64,000 nt of DNA from Phlebotomus papatasi (lineage: Eukaryota; Arthropoda; Insecta; Diptera; Psychodidae): positions 58,476,712 through 58,540,711 of the forward strand of contig NC_077224.1 in NCBI RefSeq assembly GCF_024763615.1, in the 5' to 3' direction. Shown here one piece after another: positions 12,001 through 22,961 of the stretch. How positions within the stretch are numbered: the stretch's first letter is position 1; each line of letters starts with the position of its first letter. The notes below the pieces were generated by a model. That model worked only from the letters and a program-made list of their open reading frames with translations, was not told the DNA's origin and did no database searches. Position numbers and translations under genes: made by a program.

Positions 12001-14757
12001 CCCAGAACCAATTTCAACCGGTTTCAATTGGAAAAAATTTGATACACAAAGTCATGTTTAAATGTTAGGAGTTCTGTTTACATTTCAAGCTATCCTGGAA
12101 AATTTTAAATAATCATTTCTTCACATCTGACTCATTTCTACAGCTCAACAGATACCTCATAAAGGATACCAAATCGATATGGCATTTAATTGCCCGAGTC
12201 GCGCGAATGGAATCAATTTTCTTGAAGAACTTCACAATTGAACATTACATAACATCCGATTATGTAACTTTCTTTGTATGTTTTGCAATCAAGAGAAAAT
12301 TTCGCAAGTTAAGTCATTCTTGTGAATTTTATGCAATAGTCTACAAATCAATTGATATGCTTTCATAGGCATTTTCTCAAAAGGCTCTTTCCTAAGGCTT
12401 CATATTAATAATGAGTGTTGCTTTGAGAGGAAGTTAATTTTAGATGGAAAAAAAACTGGAGGACAATTGAACATCTTGAGAAGTACAGAAAGCAATTTTC
12501 CCTGGATTCGTCTCTTGGTAATCATCCAGTGAATTCCCTTGTGAGATATCTCGCCCACACAGTCAGGAAAATGTTACAATAATCATTGATTCTTTTTTCG
12601 ACGTGTGTTTGCCATTGTAACGTTACACGAAAATTTACTTTAACAGAAATAATAGGTAAAAATAAATAAATAAATGTTTTATTATCTTGGAAATTACTAC
12701 AAACATGCTTTTTCTACATAATTTTAGGGTTAGTTCCGAAACAAAAGATGCTGCATTTACCAATAGGGAATGGCTCTCAGGCTTCGCACACACTGTGACT
12801 TGGAACATTTCATATTTTTCCAATATTCCCTGAAACTGACCTATTTTAATAGCTAGTCTTAAGTCGCGTATTTCCTGAAGTGTTCCATACCACTGTGTAT
12901 GCGAAGACTGAAAGCCTTTCCCTACTTATTCAATGGTATAAGTTTGATTTAATAATAAATCATTCATTTCTCTTCAAATAAGAATGGCCATACAATCGAT
13001 AAGATTTTACTGTGCAATTTTAAAAACAAATCACGATTATAGCCGTTAAGTATGTCTCATTATAGTACGAAAAACTAATCTAACGTAATCTCCCTGATTA
13101 TATTGGTTCTTCTGTGAAAGTCATGCCTGCCTGAAATAATTTCACATTTTTGTGATATGTCAAAAATTGCAGTTTTACAAATCATATATTGACATATTGA
13201 TATGTCAAAATTTGCATTTTTGACATATCTTTCAACAATAATGGGAGATATTTTGAAAATTGCATTTTTGACATAATTTTTTGACGTGTCTACCTAGAAC
13301 GATGCAAGCAATGTCCTTCAAATAAGCAATTTTTGACAAAAATTGCTTCCAATATGTATAGAGGCCTTAAAGGACCCTACACATTATAAGACTTTTTCGT
13401 CAAATTAAAGCGTTTTGAAGTAAACCACTTGTGAGTGTTTTTGAACAGACTTCTTCTCGCTTGGTACGTAAGCTCAAGAATTTTTTTTGCACAGAGAAGC
13501 GACAATCAACTAGCGATTCCCAACTCCACCCAGGTTTCAAGCCTAGGTGTAGACAGGATTTTTTTCCTGTCCATATTTGGGTGATAATTGTGGAGTTGTG
13601 AATCACTAGTTCTGATTGTGTAAATCACAAGAAAATGGGTTCCGGTCAAAATCCGGATTTTGGCCTTTTCGGGATTTTTTCGTTCGGGATTTTGGCTTTC
13701 TGGATTTTGGCTGCCTCCGTAAGAAAATGCATCAATATTCTTTTGACATTATGAAAACTAGATTTTTTGTCAAATCAAAGTTTGACCTGATTTCGAAAAA
13801 ATTTTCAAACGATTTACGTAAAATGTTCTGCTTTGACGACAATATGTGTTTCAATTTATAGCGGCCTTTGTGAACTCCATGAATTTTTTGTCAAATTAAA
13901 GTATTTTGATGCAAATTTGTACGTGCAAATATAAAAAGAAATTTACTTCAAAATGCTCTACTTTGACGAAAATTTCTGTGTACAGTACTAAAACTTAATA
14001 CAAAGTGTTGGAAATTTATTAAATTTAAAAAAATATTTATCTTTTTCATACTATATCGACTGCGTTTTTTATTGTATAAGCTTTCATTGAAAGCGAACAT
14101 TGTCAATTTTTCTCATTGTTGTGTTAGGTAATAAGAAACATAATAAAGCATGATAGAAAAGGAAAAAAAAATGAATCCTCAAGGGTACATTGAAAACTAT
14201 TTTTGTTTTCTTCCCTTTCTTTTGCTGATACTTCAAGAAAAAATTTAATACATTTGAACAAACAATAGGATTCTGCCCAATTGAGCTGTATTACTTCATA
14301 CGACAGGTGAATGGGTGGAAAAAAGGCGTATCACAATCAATATGATTGTGGGTAGGTTAAGGAATAGAAAAAAAATGTGTGGTAGGATGCTTTCTGTCGT
14401 CACTGTCATGAGTGACGTATTATTACTGAAAACCCAGCATTTCTGAAAGGTGAAAAGGTGTTTTATGAGGGGGTGGATGTTGTGAGTTTTATCTTACATT
14501 AATAAAAAAAAAACTCTCAAAATTGCCGCAACTCATTTAGCTCATTCTCCACATTTACACAAAAAGTAATTTGGAGTGTTTGAGAAATATGCTTTGGGCG
14601 ATGAAAGAAAAATAAACTCCAACAACCAGGCGTCTCCACTCACGAACATATCAATCATATTGTATAAAATCTTAAACTCACCAGATTTTCCCACGTTGAT
14701 ATTTCCCAAAACGGCAATCCTCACTCGTGGTACATTATTTTTATCCTCTGTTTTCAT
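1..14757 (-). CDS. Ras-like small GTPase, RERG/RASL11/RASL12 type (3'-partial)
   Basis: Five exons join in phase on the minus strand: 14757-14682, 8962-8805, 6887-6732, 3350-3182 and 75-1, all with GT donors and AG acceptors, giving at least 211 residues; the end lies off the left edge. The start ATG has a CAAAATG context. G1/P-loop is GNINVGKS (residues 18-25), followed by ALTVRYLTRRFIGEY, typical of RERG and RASL11/12 proteins. G4 is GNKADLDH and G5 is EVSVAE. The G3 motif is not DTAGQE but DISVEGEA, so the catalytic glutamine equivalent is missing. This suggests altered GTP hydrolysis, as in other atypical Ras-like proteins (inference). The tail carries a basic, serine-containing segment (RKFSVSKMIGTLIG) and no visible CAAX box so far. 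Family role: atypical membrane-independent Ras relatives linked to growth control; the exact orthologue is not assigned. Confidence 0.9.
1246..1578. mobile_element. MITE with TACAGTAGAGTCTCGC ends
   Basis: The left end TACAGTAGAGTCTCGCTATA is mirrored by the right end ...TATAGCGAGACTCTACTGTA. No transposase is present. Elements at 27920-28254 and 61334-61572 share the CTACTGTA terminus and an AGACTC core, so they are relatives. Confidence 0.85.
2060..2208 (-). repeat. tRNA-derived SINE (copy 1)
   Basis: Read on the minus strand from 2208, a tRNA-like head has an A-box-like TGGTCCATTGGAAAG and a B-box-like GAGATCGAGTCC, followed by the family's GGTGCAAA junction. The head matches copies at 33806-34291 and 60653-60769. 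It is not a true tRNA: the anticodon arm is expanded and the acceptor stem does not close. Confidence 0.7.
2462..2490. repeat. (AAAT)n microsatellite
   Basis: About six tandem AAAT units. It may be the remnant of a SINE tail. Confidence 0.8.
3182..3350 (-). CDS. Ras-like GTPase coding exon 4 (G5 and C-terminal helix)
   Basis: The exon opens with VSESEGAKLAASYGIGF, the conserved stretch after G4 in this family, then EVSVAE (G5), the last helix and a basic linker (RARPVKQRKFSVSKMIG). Read-through would stop a few codons later, but a consensus GTGAGT donor (3181-3176) and a matching exon at 75-1 argue for splicing after 56 codons plus one base. Confidence 0.88.
3351..6731 (-). other. Ras-like GTPase intron 3
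   Basis: The intron has no recognisable gene. It contains the right end of a GTCCAACTTGTACC-type element near 4975-5042. A 111-codon open frame at 6211-6546 on the plus strand matches nothing I know. Confidence 0.75.
4970..5042. mobile_element. MITE terminal fragment (GTCCAACTTGTACC type)
   Basis: Two copies of GTCCAACTTGTACCA, the second ending TTTACCCTA, match the right end of the complete element at 39780-40020. No left end is evident nearby, so it is probably truncated. Confidence 0.55.
6732..6887 (-). CDS. Ras-like GTPase coding exon 3 (G4 NKAD)
   Basis: This 156-nt exon (52 codons, phase 0 at both ends) begins IQWADACLIVYSITDKSSF, the usual helix-strand of Ras domains after switch II, and ends with the guanine-specificity motif GNKADLDHLRA. 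The acceptor is TTTCACAG and the donor is GTAAGT. Confidence 0.92.
7556..7773. mobile_element. Hairpin MITE, TAGGGTGGAGTCTACACT ends
   Basis: Both arms contain CTACACTTATGGATGTTATA (right arm as its complement), and the element folds end to end as a hairpin. It is flanked by TA on each side, as for Tc1/mariner-type target duplication. There is no coding capacity. Confidence 0.85.
8663..8699. repeat. Short hairpin in Ras-like intron 2
   Basis: GCAGCCCATAAGC pairs with GCTTATGAGCTGC (12 of 13 bases) around a 10-base AT loop. It could be a small structured RNA or chance; it is shorter than a typical miRNA precursor arm. Confidence 0.5.
8805..8962 (-). CDS. Ras-like GTPase coding exon 2 (switch I and degenerate G3)
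   Basis: The exon supplies two bases that complete an alanine codon, restoring the GKSALTVRYLTRRFIGEY block. It covers switch I (EYRSNTDLLYRQ) and the strand leading to the G3 position, which reads VDISVEGEADFPLEQ. The acceptor is ...TTTTAG and the donor is GTAATA. At 158 nt it brings the product to 78 codons, phase 0. Confidence 0.9.
10999..11210. mobile_element. Hairpin MITE, CTAAGAGCCTATTTACATCG ends
   Basis: The left end reads AGAGCCTATTTACATCGCCG and the right end CGGCGGTGTAAATGGCCTCT. Internal arms (CCAAAATC) continue the pairing. No open frame. Confidence 0.8.
12764..12924. mobile_element. Hairpin MITE, TAGGGAATGGCTCTCAGGCT ends
   Basis: The termini TAGGGAATGGCT and AGCCTTTCCCTA, plus arms around CTTCGCACACACTG / CTGTGTATGCGAAG, form a fold-back about 160 bp long. 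A diverged relative with CTTCGTACACACTCTGGCTT lies near 10900-10990. Confidence 0.8.
13355..13985. mobile_element. GAGGCC/CGTCAAATTAAAG hairpin elements, two in tandem
   Basis: One element spans about 13355-13868 with arms TTCGTCAAATTAAAGCG and CTTTGACGACAATATGTG. It is interrupted at about 13636-13722 by CGGGATTTTGGC repeats. A second, shorter hairpin abuts it (about 13868-13985; TTGTCAAATTAAAGTATTTT / AATGCTCTACTTTGACG). Ends carry GAGGCC or GCGGCC, as in other short elements in the window. Confidence 0.6.
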
Positions 14758-14768
14758 TTTGCCAGCAC
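14682..14768 (-). CDS. Ras-like GTPase coding exon 1 (P-loop)
   Basis: An AG acceptor (14770-14769) lies 11 bases before the ATG at 14757, so this is not the first exon of the transcript; an untranslated exon must lie at higher coordinates. It encodes MKTEDKNNVPRVRIAVLG and then the P-loop, ending one base into codon 26 before a GTGAGT donor (14681-14676). The reading frame stays open through the 11 upstream bases, so an upstream coding start cannot be excluded. Confidence 0.88.
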
Positions 14769-15330
14769 CTAAAAATAGTTTTTCGATGGTTAAATGTGAT
14801 TAACCTATTGGCAATTAATGTTTATTCGACCAATATTTACTCGAAGAATTGAATGAGCGTAGAGGGAAAAAAATCATGAGTAGGAAACTCATTCACATTT
14901 TTTTTTTTACTGTACTCCCCCATTGAAAAGCTTATGGGAATTCCTCAGCAAATACCTCTCTCCTCTGGAGGTGTGGTCATCAATGACTCATGGACTTATT
15001 GTGAAGAAAAATTCCTTAAAGACACTTCTCGGAAAAGTAAAATATTTATGCATTAAAGTGCCAGTGATTTATAACAATCTCAACAAAAATTCCGTTGAGA
15101 AAAAGAAAAACAGGAAATGTGTTGGAATTTCGTAAGAATATACCTTTGATGCCTTTAAGCAAATGGAAACCTTATACTGGTATTCAATGTGAAGATTAAA
15201 AGGGTTGAAAACCAGGGGAATTGTGTATAATTAAACCCATTGAAATAACCATTAAGATTGTTAAAAAAAAATGCAGAAACTTTTTGCAATTCCAATTTAA
15301 CAAAATACTTCCATGGCTTTTTGGTATTAT

Positions 15331-16247
15331 TAGGGTGGAGTAACCACTTATCGCCACTTTTAGGAAAAAGTGAAATTAATTGTGTTATAACTTTTGACCC
15401 CTTATTATCAGATAACTCAAATTTGAGACAAAGCTACTTAGATATATTGGTTCTAGATTCATCAAAACAATTGTCCTACAATTTAACGCGGGGGTACCTA
15501 AAAACCTGATTTTTATTAACAATGCAAAAATAACCACTTCGTCGCCACTTTTTACCACTTTTCGCCAGTTCTGTAACCACTTCTCACCACCCACTTGGAA
15601 AAGTTCAAACTCGATTATTTTGAGCAATATTATACAAAGAAGACATTCAGCATTTCTCTTTCCTCGTGATCAACCTTATTATTACTCATTTTAAATGATT
15701 TTTCTTCACATTTATTTGAGAAATCAAATTATTAGACTATTGCAGAAAATAAATAAAGCAGATTTGACAACTGAGAATGTATGAAGTGAAGTTAGCGTCG
15801 CCTATTGAAAAGCAATGGGGCGACAAGTGGTGAATCAATTTTAGAATATTACCACTTTCCGCCATGGCTCATTTTTATATAAAAATAATATAAAATGAAA
15901 TATTAACTAACTAAATACAAATTTTATGTATTCGCCGAATGTAATTAAGTGTTCAATAGGCAAATTATTTATTCAAAAATTAAATTTTGTTCGATAAAAG
16001 TTTCATGACACTTACTATATTTGGTAAGAAATATTGGATTCGATGCACTTGCTTAAAATATTCCTCTAAAAAATGCCCAAATATTTAAATTCAAAACAAA
16101 AAATTAGTGTTTTTCGACTCTATACGTAGCAGCAATAAAACTACAAGTAACTTTGCGGCTTATTTATTTCATAAATCGTGAAAAATAGCGATTTCAATAT
16201 ACGTGGCGAGAAGTGGGGCACTGACGAGAAGTGGTGATTCCACCCTA
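15331..16247. mobile_element. TIR element, TAGGGTGGAGTAACCACTT ends, 0.9 kb
   Basis: The left end TAGGGTGGAGTAACCACTT is matched by AGTGGTGATTCCACCCTA at the right, with TA flanks. Subterminal repeats of the CGCCACTT/ACCACTT kind occur inside both ends (15350-15600 and 15810-16220). No transposase frame is intact. Confidence 0.8.
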
Positions 16248-16520
16248 CATGATTAAAAATTTTACACATTGGTACCTGGAAGATTTTTTTAAACAAAACA
16301 TAGAGTAATAATCCTGAATTTTTGATCATATCATTTTATTATTCAATTAAAAATTCAGATTATCATCAGTGAGATCTTGATTCACTTTTAGACAAAAACA
16401 CCTTTTTGATGTTGCCCAGAGCTTACGTCCGGATATGGACTTTGGGCTGCATTAAAAAGGTGTTTGAGTCCTGAGATGAATCAAAATCTCACTAGTGATA
16501 AGCTGAATTTTTCAAACTAA

Positions 16521-16978
16521 TAGGACAAAGTGGGGCACCTTTGAATGTGGAGAAGCTTCGAAAATGGGATTTTTCACCTGTTTTTAAATAAAATTGAGCC
16601 TTTTTATGATATAATTTAGCTGCACAAATAGGTTGAGAAGCCAAATTACATTCACTGTGAGAGAAATCCGAAAAAGTTAAAATAACATTCCAGAAATGTT
16701 AATTTTACCCTGCAGTATGATCCAAAATCGGTGTAAATATTACCCTTTTCAGGTGTACTAGAGGTTAAAATTACCCTTTGTGATGTTAATTTTACCCTTG
16801 AAAAGGTGTAAAATTAACATTAAAAAATGTTGATATATTTTTGCACCTAAAAAGTGTTAAAATTATGAGGAAAAAAAGTTAATCGCACCCTCTTTTTTTC
16901 TCAGTGTTATGATATAGCTTAGTTCCATTAAAACATAATATAAAAATCCCATTTTCAAAGCTGCCTCATTTCCCTCTA
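16521..16978. mobile_element. TIR element (AAGTGGGGCACCTTTGAA type), interrupted
   Basis: It shares ends and arms (GTGGGGCACCTTTGAA, GGGATTTTTCACCT) with the intact hairpin at 31283-31502. Its middle is split by a CACTG-ended element at 16653-16906. Confidence 0.8.
16653..16906. mobile_element. CACTG...CAGTG element nested in a MITE
   Basis: It starts CACTGTGAGAGAAATCCG and ends TTTTTTTCTCAGTG. It has internal TTAATTTTACCC/GGTGTAAAATTAACA fold-backs. It is about 80-90% similar by eye to 61833-62088. Confidence 0.8.
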
Positions 16979-17116
16979 CCAGTTTAACACCTCCACTATC
17001 TTTTATACCATTATATTCAAGAAGTGGATACTATCGCTAAGACGGCAGTGGACATAACAAATAAACTTAAAAATGACGCCCTTCTAAATGTAACCGTTGC
17101 AATTTCTTTTTATAAG

Positions 17117-17335
17117 TAGGGGAAAGTACTCTCCCTTCGAACGTTCATGCCTTCGAATAATGTGAATTTTCTTTACGTTTTCCTAAGAGACTTAAACATT
17201 TCTATTAAATATTAGCTCACTTATTATCAATTATTCATAATTATGTGACAATTATGTGGAAATCTCTTAGGAAAAGTGGAAGAAAATCACATTATTTGAA
17301 GGCATGAACGTTCGAAGGGAGAGTACTTTCCCCTA
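17117..17335. mobile_element. Hairpin MITE family A, copy 1
   Basis: The ends TAGGGGAAAGTACTCTCCC and GGGAGAGTACTTTCCCCTA are exact complements. Arms of about 90 bp contain TTCGAACGTTCATGCCTTCG. It has TA flanks. Copy 2 is at 42002-42220. Confidence 0.9.
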
Positions 17336-19754
17336 CACAGGTTTCTCTTCAATTTTCTTTTGAGAGATTTTTGAGTGTCTCGTCAACCCCCCGTTTCTGA
17401 CGCTTGAATGTTCATCTGTGGAGCCAAAATTCTTTCCTCTCAACTTTGTGTGACTTTAATAGCGGCTTCTTGGCTTTCCTGTTTTGCCAAGCTGACAATC
17501 ACAGAATTTAAATAGTCATTTAATGTATTGACGTAAGTATGGTAGCAAAGAAGAGGCATCGCCTCCCAGCCCCCAAAGAGTCCAAGTGTATTAGTAGTTC
17601 GTGTGGGTGGTGCAAAATGTTTATTTTTACTATGAAATCATAAATAGTATTCTGGTCCATTGATGGCTATTCATTGTGAATTGCAACTTCTATCTCTTTA
17701 GATCTCTAAGATTTGGCATCTTTGGCATACAAAGTAGTGCAGACTCAACATTTCACGCAACATTTTATTTATCTACAACAATTGTAGCAATAAAATTTTT
17801 AAAATTTCCATTTTTTTCTCTCCACGCAATTGATCTGACTAAGCAAATGGCAAAAAATTTAGGAAAATATCTCAGATGTTTGGCACACCGGCGACAGAGT
17901 CTCACTCAAGAGTTAAGAAAAAAATGATAAATTAGTATTTGAAAATAACAAGAGAAAATATATTTATAATATAAAATAAAAAACAGCTGTTCTATGACTT
18001 CTAATTCGAGATTCAGTTGAGGGGAGTTAGTCAATGGTTTTTTCGTTATTCCTTATCTCTGCGGACTTTGTTAGACATTTAATCAATATTTTGTTGTTCA
18101 ACTTCTTGGCATCACCTCAGGGTTATTAATTTAATATGATACCGTGGAAAATGAGGCGGTAAAAAATATCAAAAAAATCAGTGAGTAAAGATGCATAAGA
18201 ATATTTAAGAATTTATTTGTCAGATTAAATGTCGTCAATTTAAAAATTTCCTTCTCTCACTGTCTCTCATAAGAACCATGAGGAAAATACCATCATCCCA
18301 CGTTAAAATTCCTCATGACATTTATATTGGTGAGAACAATACGCCATAATATACAAGATACTCTCAAAAATTTATTCACTTGAGCATTTTCTCTGAGGAA
18401 GGAAATTGAGTTTTTCAATTACTCACATTAAGAAAAGAACCACCCTTCTTAAGTGAAACCCATCAAAGGTTATATAGGGGACACAAATGCCTTCATCAAG
18501 GATATTTAAGGAAAAATATGTTCAATAGCCCATAATTTCTCTGTGAGAAAATTCACCACTTTTTATTGCATCTCGTGCAATGGATCGTAAATTCCAAAAG
18601 TGTGAATTAACTCACTAAAAATAACCAATATAATTCCTCAAGAGAAAATTCACCATGGCGTGAGAGTGGACTTTAATTGAGTTAATAGGAAAAATCTGAG
18701 ATTTATTTCAACGATATTTTCTCCCTCACATGTCTCACACTATTTCCTCCATATTTTTCTATTGGATCGCAACGGAGAAAATGCACGAGAAATAGTAATC
18801 AAATAAATTATGTAAAACGAAGAGGAAAAAAATACTTTTTTGAACTATATTTAGTCTTCTGAATTGTTTACATTCTATCTTGAAAAAAAATACAGGGCTG
18901 AAAATGTTAGAAATGTCAATGATGGGCTTTTTATTAAGGTTTATTTGGAGAATTCTCTGGGGAAACAAATTAAATTTGATGAGAAATTTATAGTTTTGAG
19001 GCAAAGAATAATTGATGCAGACTGTTGGTCTAAATTTGGAAAAAGTCCTTAAAGATTTCCTCATAAAAGAAATTTTAAGAAGGTATATAACATAAGGCTA
19101 ACGCCCTATAAAAATGTTTTCGAGAGTTTTTCCTTGTTCCTCTCACATCAAAATAGAGTGGGAGTTGATCAAAAACAATTTCATAGAAAAAAAATTACCC
19201 AATATTTGTCTAAAATATTATACCATAACTTTGCTTTAGATATAAATGTTATTTCCGGAAAATTGAATGGAAAACATGGGTGAATTTGTTGTCATATTTT
19301 TTTTTAACAATTCTTATCAAGCTTTCTTTCAAGACCTCTTCACATGGGAGCTTTTCATTAAAAATGTCATTTTTTATTGAATTTTGATGTTTCCATTTAC
19401 AGCAGTAGTGCAGAAAATTTCATTTAAAAAACTATTTTTGACGAAAATTACTCAAAATGTGTAGAGGCCTTCAAAATGAAACCAATCTCGGTATTAGCAG
19501 TAAATGTTCTTTTTCGGTCAATTAATAAGTTTTTGAAAAACCATAGCACTTGTACGAATATAAGCAAAATTTAAAGCAAAAAAATAGTAAAAATTTAATA
19601 AAGAAAATAAAAAACAAACTTCTTTATATTCCCTTTGCTAGAACTTGCTAAGAAAATTTTACTACGTCCCACTTCTTATTTTGAACAAGTAAATACAATT
19701 TACTCCAGTTTAATTTCAATATCACAGAGTATGGAACGTTTTTTGAAGTAAATA

Positions 19755-20300
19755 GATAAGAATTTTGATTTCATGAAATTTTCCTGATCTAAAAAATGTG
19801 CTGGAGTCATAATGGCTCCGGCACACCTTTTAGATCAGGAAAATTTCCTGAAGTCGAAATTCGAATTCCTTTCTTTCTCACATGCTTTGAATATGTCTAT
19901 CTCATTCTATTGTACTCTTCTTCTTCTTTTAAACATCACTCCAAATTCAATTTAGCTCAATCGAATTTGCTGTGCGAAAGAATGAGATAGACATATGCAA
20001 AACGTGTGAGAAAGAAAGGGATGTGAATTTCGACTTCGTGAAATTTTCCTGATCTAAAAAATGTGCTTAAGTCATAAAGTTCCAAATTGAGTACTAATCA
20101 AATTTGATTTTATTGGCTCCGGCACACCTTTTAGGTCGGAAAAATTTCATGAAATCAAAATTCATATCCCTTTCTTTCTCAAAAAATTTGCATAAGTATA
20201 TATATCTTATTCTCTCGTAATTCAAATTCGATTGAGATAAATCGAATTTGTTGTGCTGTTCATAAGAAGAAGAGAGTGGAAGAATGAGACATAAAAATCA
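19755..20300. mobile_element. Cluster of GGCTCCGGCACACCTTTTAG elements
   Basis: GGCTCCGGCACACCTTTTAG appears twice (about 19811 and 20115), and its partner GAAATTTTCCTGATCTAAAA appears twice (about 19778 and 20040). Inner arms ATGAGATAGACATATG and CTTTCTTTCTCA are in inverted order. It reads as two overlapping or nested copies of one inverted-repeat family. Confidence 0.7.
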
Positions 20301-20690
20301 AAATTAATCAAAATTAAATTAAAATTGAGAAACCATTTAATTTGTGTTAAGAACGTTAAAAAAAATAAAAATTCTTTTTTTTTTAAATAAATATCTTGAT
20401 TTGAAAATCAATATTTTTGTGTTAGAAAAATAAAATAAGACTATTTATTTAATACGTTGTTTAATTAGTTATTTTTATATAATTTAAAAAGAAACTCGTA
20501 ATGAACAAGAAATTTTTAAAAAGAAAATATGATAATTTAGATTCTATAAGAGAATAAATTATCCCTAAAATACAGTAATATTTTTAACATTTATACAAAA
20601 ACATGGCTCAATAATTGATTGAAAATTATCAAAGGATTAAGTCATTATTTCTAAATTAAGGATGTTCTTTTTATTTATTGAGATGAATAA

Positions 20691-20790
20691 TAGGGGAGAC
20701 CGTGGCAAAATTAGCAACAAAGGAAATTTTTCTTTGGTTATGATTTATGAAAACTTGTTTAAAGTCCACTGATAAATATTTCAATGAAAG
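20691..20790. mobile_element. Left end of a TAGGGGAGACCGTGGCAAAA element
   Basis: The terminal sequence plus the following GGAAATTTTTCTTTGGTTAT matches about 53918-54030. The only compatible opposite end I see is at about 25895-25917 (CCCGGTCTCCCCTATA), which would give a 5.2-kb element; that pairing is unproven. Confidence 0.5.
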
Positions 20791-21639
20791 AAACGCAATT
20801 CACATGTTTTTAATCGACTTAAGATATTCTATGTGATTAAAAACACAACTACATACAAGAAAAATCTATCTTTTCTATATAAATCTGCCAAAATGCATAT
20901 ACAAATCTATACCATTGATGTTTGAAACTCTCACTCCCCCATTTCTCTAATTACAGAATCATCCTTCATGGTCAGACTCATGGGAAAATATACAAAATTT
21001 TGAGTGCAGAAAGAGCAAGGGGGAGGGTGTATGTTCAGAATGAATTAATTGTGCAACAGAATTTGTTTTATTTCACAAATTGTTAACACTCAATGCCGAT
21101 GGTGTGGGGCGAATATCTAAACAAGTCAAGAGGCACAATTTGGAAGTAACAAGTGAAATGTGAAATGGGGACGCCTGGTACTTTTGCTCCACTTGCGTAA
21201 AGAAATTTTAAATTTGTCAGCATTTTCGCTGTTGCATACAATATTTGGGGGAATGTTGTTTTTTTATGTGTGCCTCTCCACCTCTTTTTCAGTTAATTTG
21301 TCGCGAAGGACAATGTAAAGAAATAAATTTAATTGGCGAAGGAGGAAGAAGAATTTTGTGACACATTGGACATTTTTACGGTAGAGTTCTTCATCAATTG
21401 AAAAGAGCAAATTTTAGTGACGAGTGGGCATGACTGTAAGTAACATTTTATATCCTGACATTTAGGTGTATTTTCCCACAGTAAAATGAAAATGTGCTTG
21501 CAGCCAAAATTGAAATATTCACACAAAAGACACTACAGTGTTTCATGCTATTGCAAATAAATGTGAAGTACTTTTGGGTTGTTTGCTGTGAAAAAGTCAC
21601 TTCTATCTGTTAAACGTTCTGTTGGCTCTTCTCTGTGCA

Positions 21640-22342
21640 CTCGGAAAAATGCCCTTTCATATTAGTGTCCTTAATGTAGGGGAAAGCGCGCTACCTTCGG
21701 ACAACTCATATTTTTCTATGTTTTTAATGGATTTGACTCATAGGTCTTCTCAGGATATTTGAGGCACTGGACTAGCTATTAATGGATCAAATTTATTAAA
21801 AACATATTGAAAAAAATGAATTGTTCGAAGCTTAAGTCGTCCGAAGGTATCGTGGTTTCCCCTAATTTTGCAATCGAAAGCTTTACTTAAATGTTTTAAG
21901 TCATTTCTGTATTTTATTCACTGCAAATTTAACCAATTGGCCGAAAATTATCCAGTACTTAAATGTACACTTCTGACAAATGACTTATTTATAATTTCAT
22001 ATGTTGATATAAGCCATGCAAGTGTAAAACTAAGCCCAAAAACCCTCTACAGTGTGTTGAAGTAACACATTTCAGTGTTAAGTTAAAACTTATAAATATG
22101 GAAATCAATACAGTGGTTTTCAACTTAAAATATGAATCTTCATAAAAAATAAATTAGTGTTAAATTAACACTTTTAAATGTTTTGCTTTAATCTCCGAAT
22201 ATACCTTATGATAAATCAATAGAATTACTTCAACACTAGAATCCATCAACAACAAGAAAGTGTTGAAGCTGGAGTGAGTGTAAATTTGAGTGTTAGTTTT
22301 ACACTTATTTCATATTGCTGCAAAATACTCCTTATTCTCCGA
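21640..22342. mobile_element. TIR element, TGCACTCGGAAAAAT ends, carrying a nested MITE
   Basis: GTGCACTCGGAAAAAT (about 21636) is complementary to TTCTCCGAGTGCAC (about 22338). Inside it lies the hairpin at 21677-21864, and the remaining interior has repeated GTGTTAAATTAACAC-like pieces. No transposase frame. Confidence 0.55.
21677..21864. mobile_element. Hairpin MITE, TAGGGGAAAGCGCGCTACC ends
   Basis: The left end TAGGGGAAAGCGCGCTACCT and the right end AGGTATCGTGGTTTCCCCTA form imperfect TIRs with TA flanks. Interior arms ACCTTCGGACAACTC and AAGTCGTCCGAAGGT pair. It is related in its termini to family A. Confidence 0.75.
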
Positions 22343-22961
22343 GTGCACAAACTTGAGATGCACGACCGTGAAAGTTAATTAATTAGAGAACTTTTGATGA
22401 GTTTGACTTGGTGAACTAACACTATGAATTTCTTTTTCTCATTCCTCTTCGAGTAAATCCCTCCCGAAAAAGTTCATTAAGTTCAGAAGAACGTCAGCCA
22501 AAAAGTGCAACATTATCGTAAATGTAGTAAATTTAATTAATTCTTCTCTCAGTGAATTTTCTCTTAAAGCAATTGATCGTTTCCATAAAACAATCTCAAA
22601 CATTTACTTTTATTGGGAAATGTTGCACTTTTTTTAGCACAATTGAATGTTCAAGAAAATTACCTTTAAAAATACCAATCTTGAATCAGCTGCTTTGAGT
22701 TTCTTCAACTCTTCACTCACAATTGAAATTTTCAAGAACCCAAAGTTCTTCACAAAACCACGTTGTGGCTGTTATTGTCTGTTCTCACAGGAAAAAAAGT
22801 TCAATCACTGCTCAAATATCAGCTTAAAACCAAAAAGTCTGACCAGACCGTTTCGTTTTGAAATTCAGTCTCTCTTTTGCAATAAAAAAATCTGCGGTGG
22901 TTTTCCGTCTGGCTGTTACTAAACTATCCGTTCTCTTTCACTTTTTATGGAGCACATACCA

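Larger units (their letters stand above)
8963..14681 (-). other. Ras-like GTPase intron 1
   Basis: The largest intron of the gene. It holds hairpin elements at 10999-11210, 12764-12924 and 13355-13985 and a dispersed-repeat fragment near 10090-10150. No exon or gene is recognised. Confidence 0.75.
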
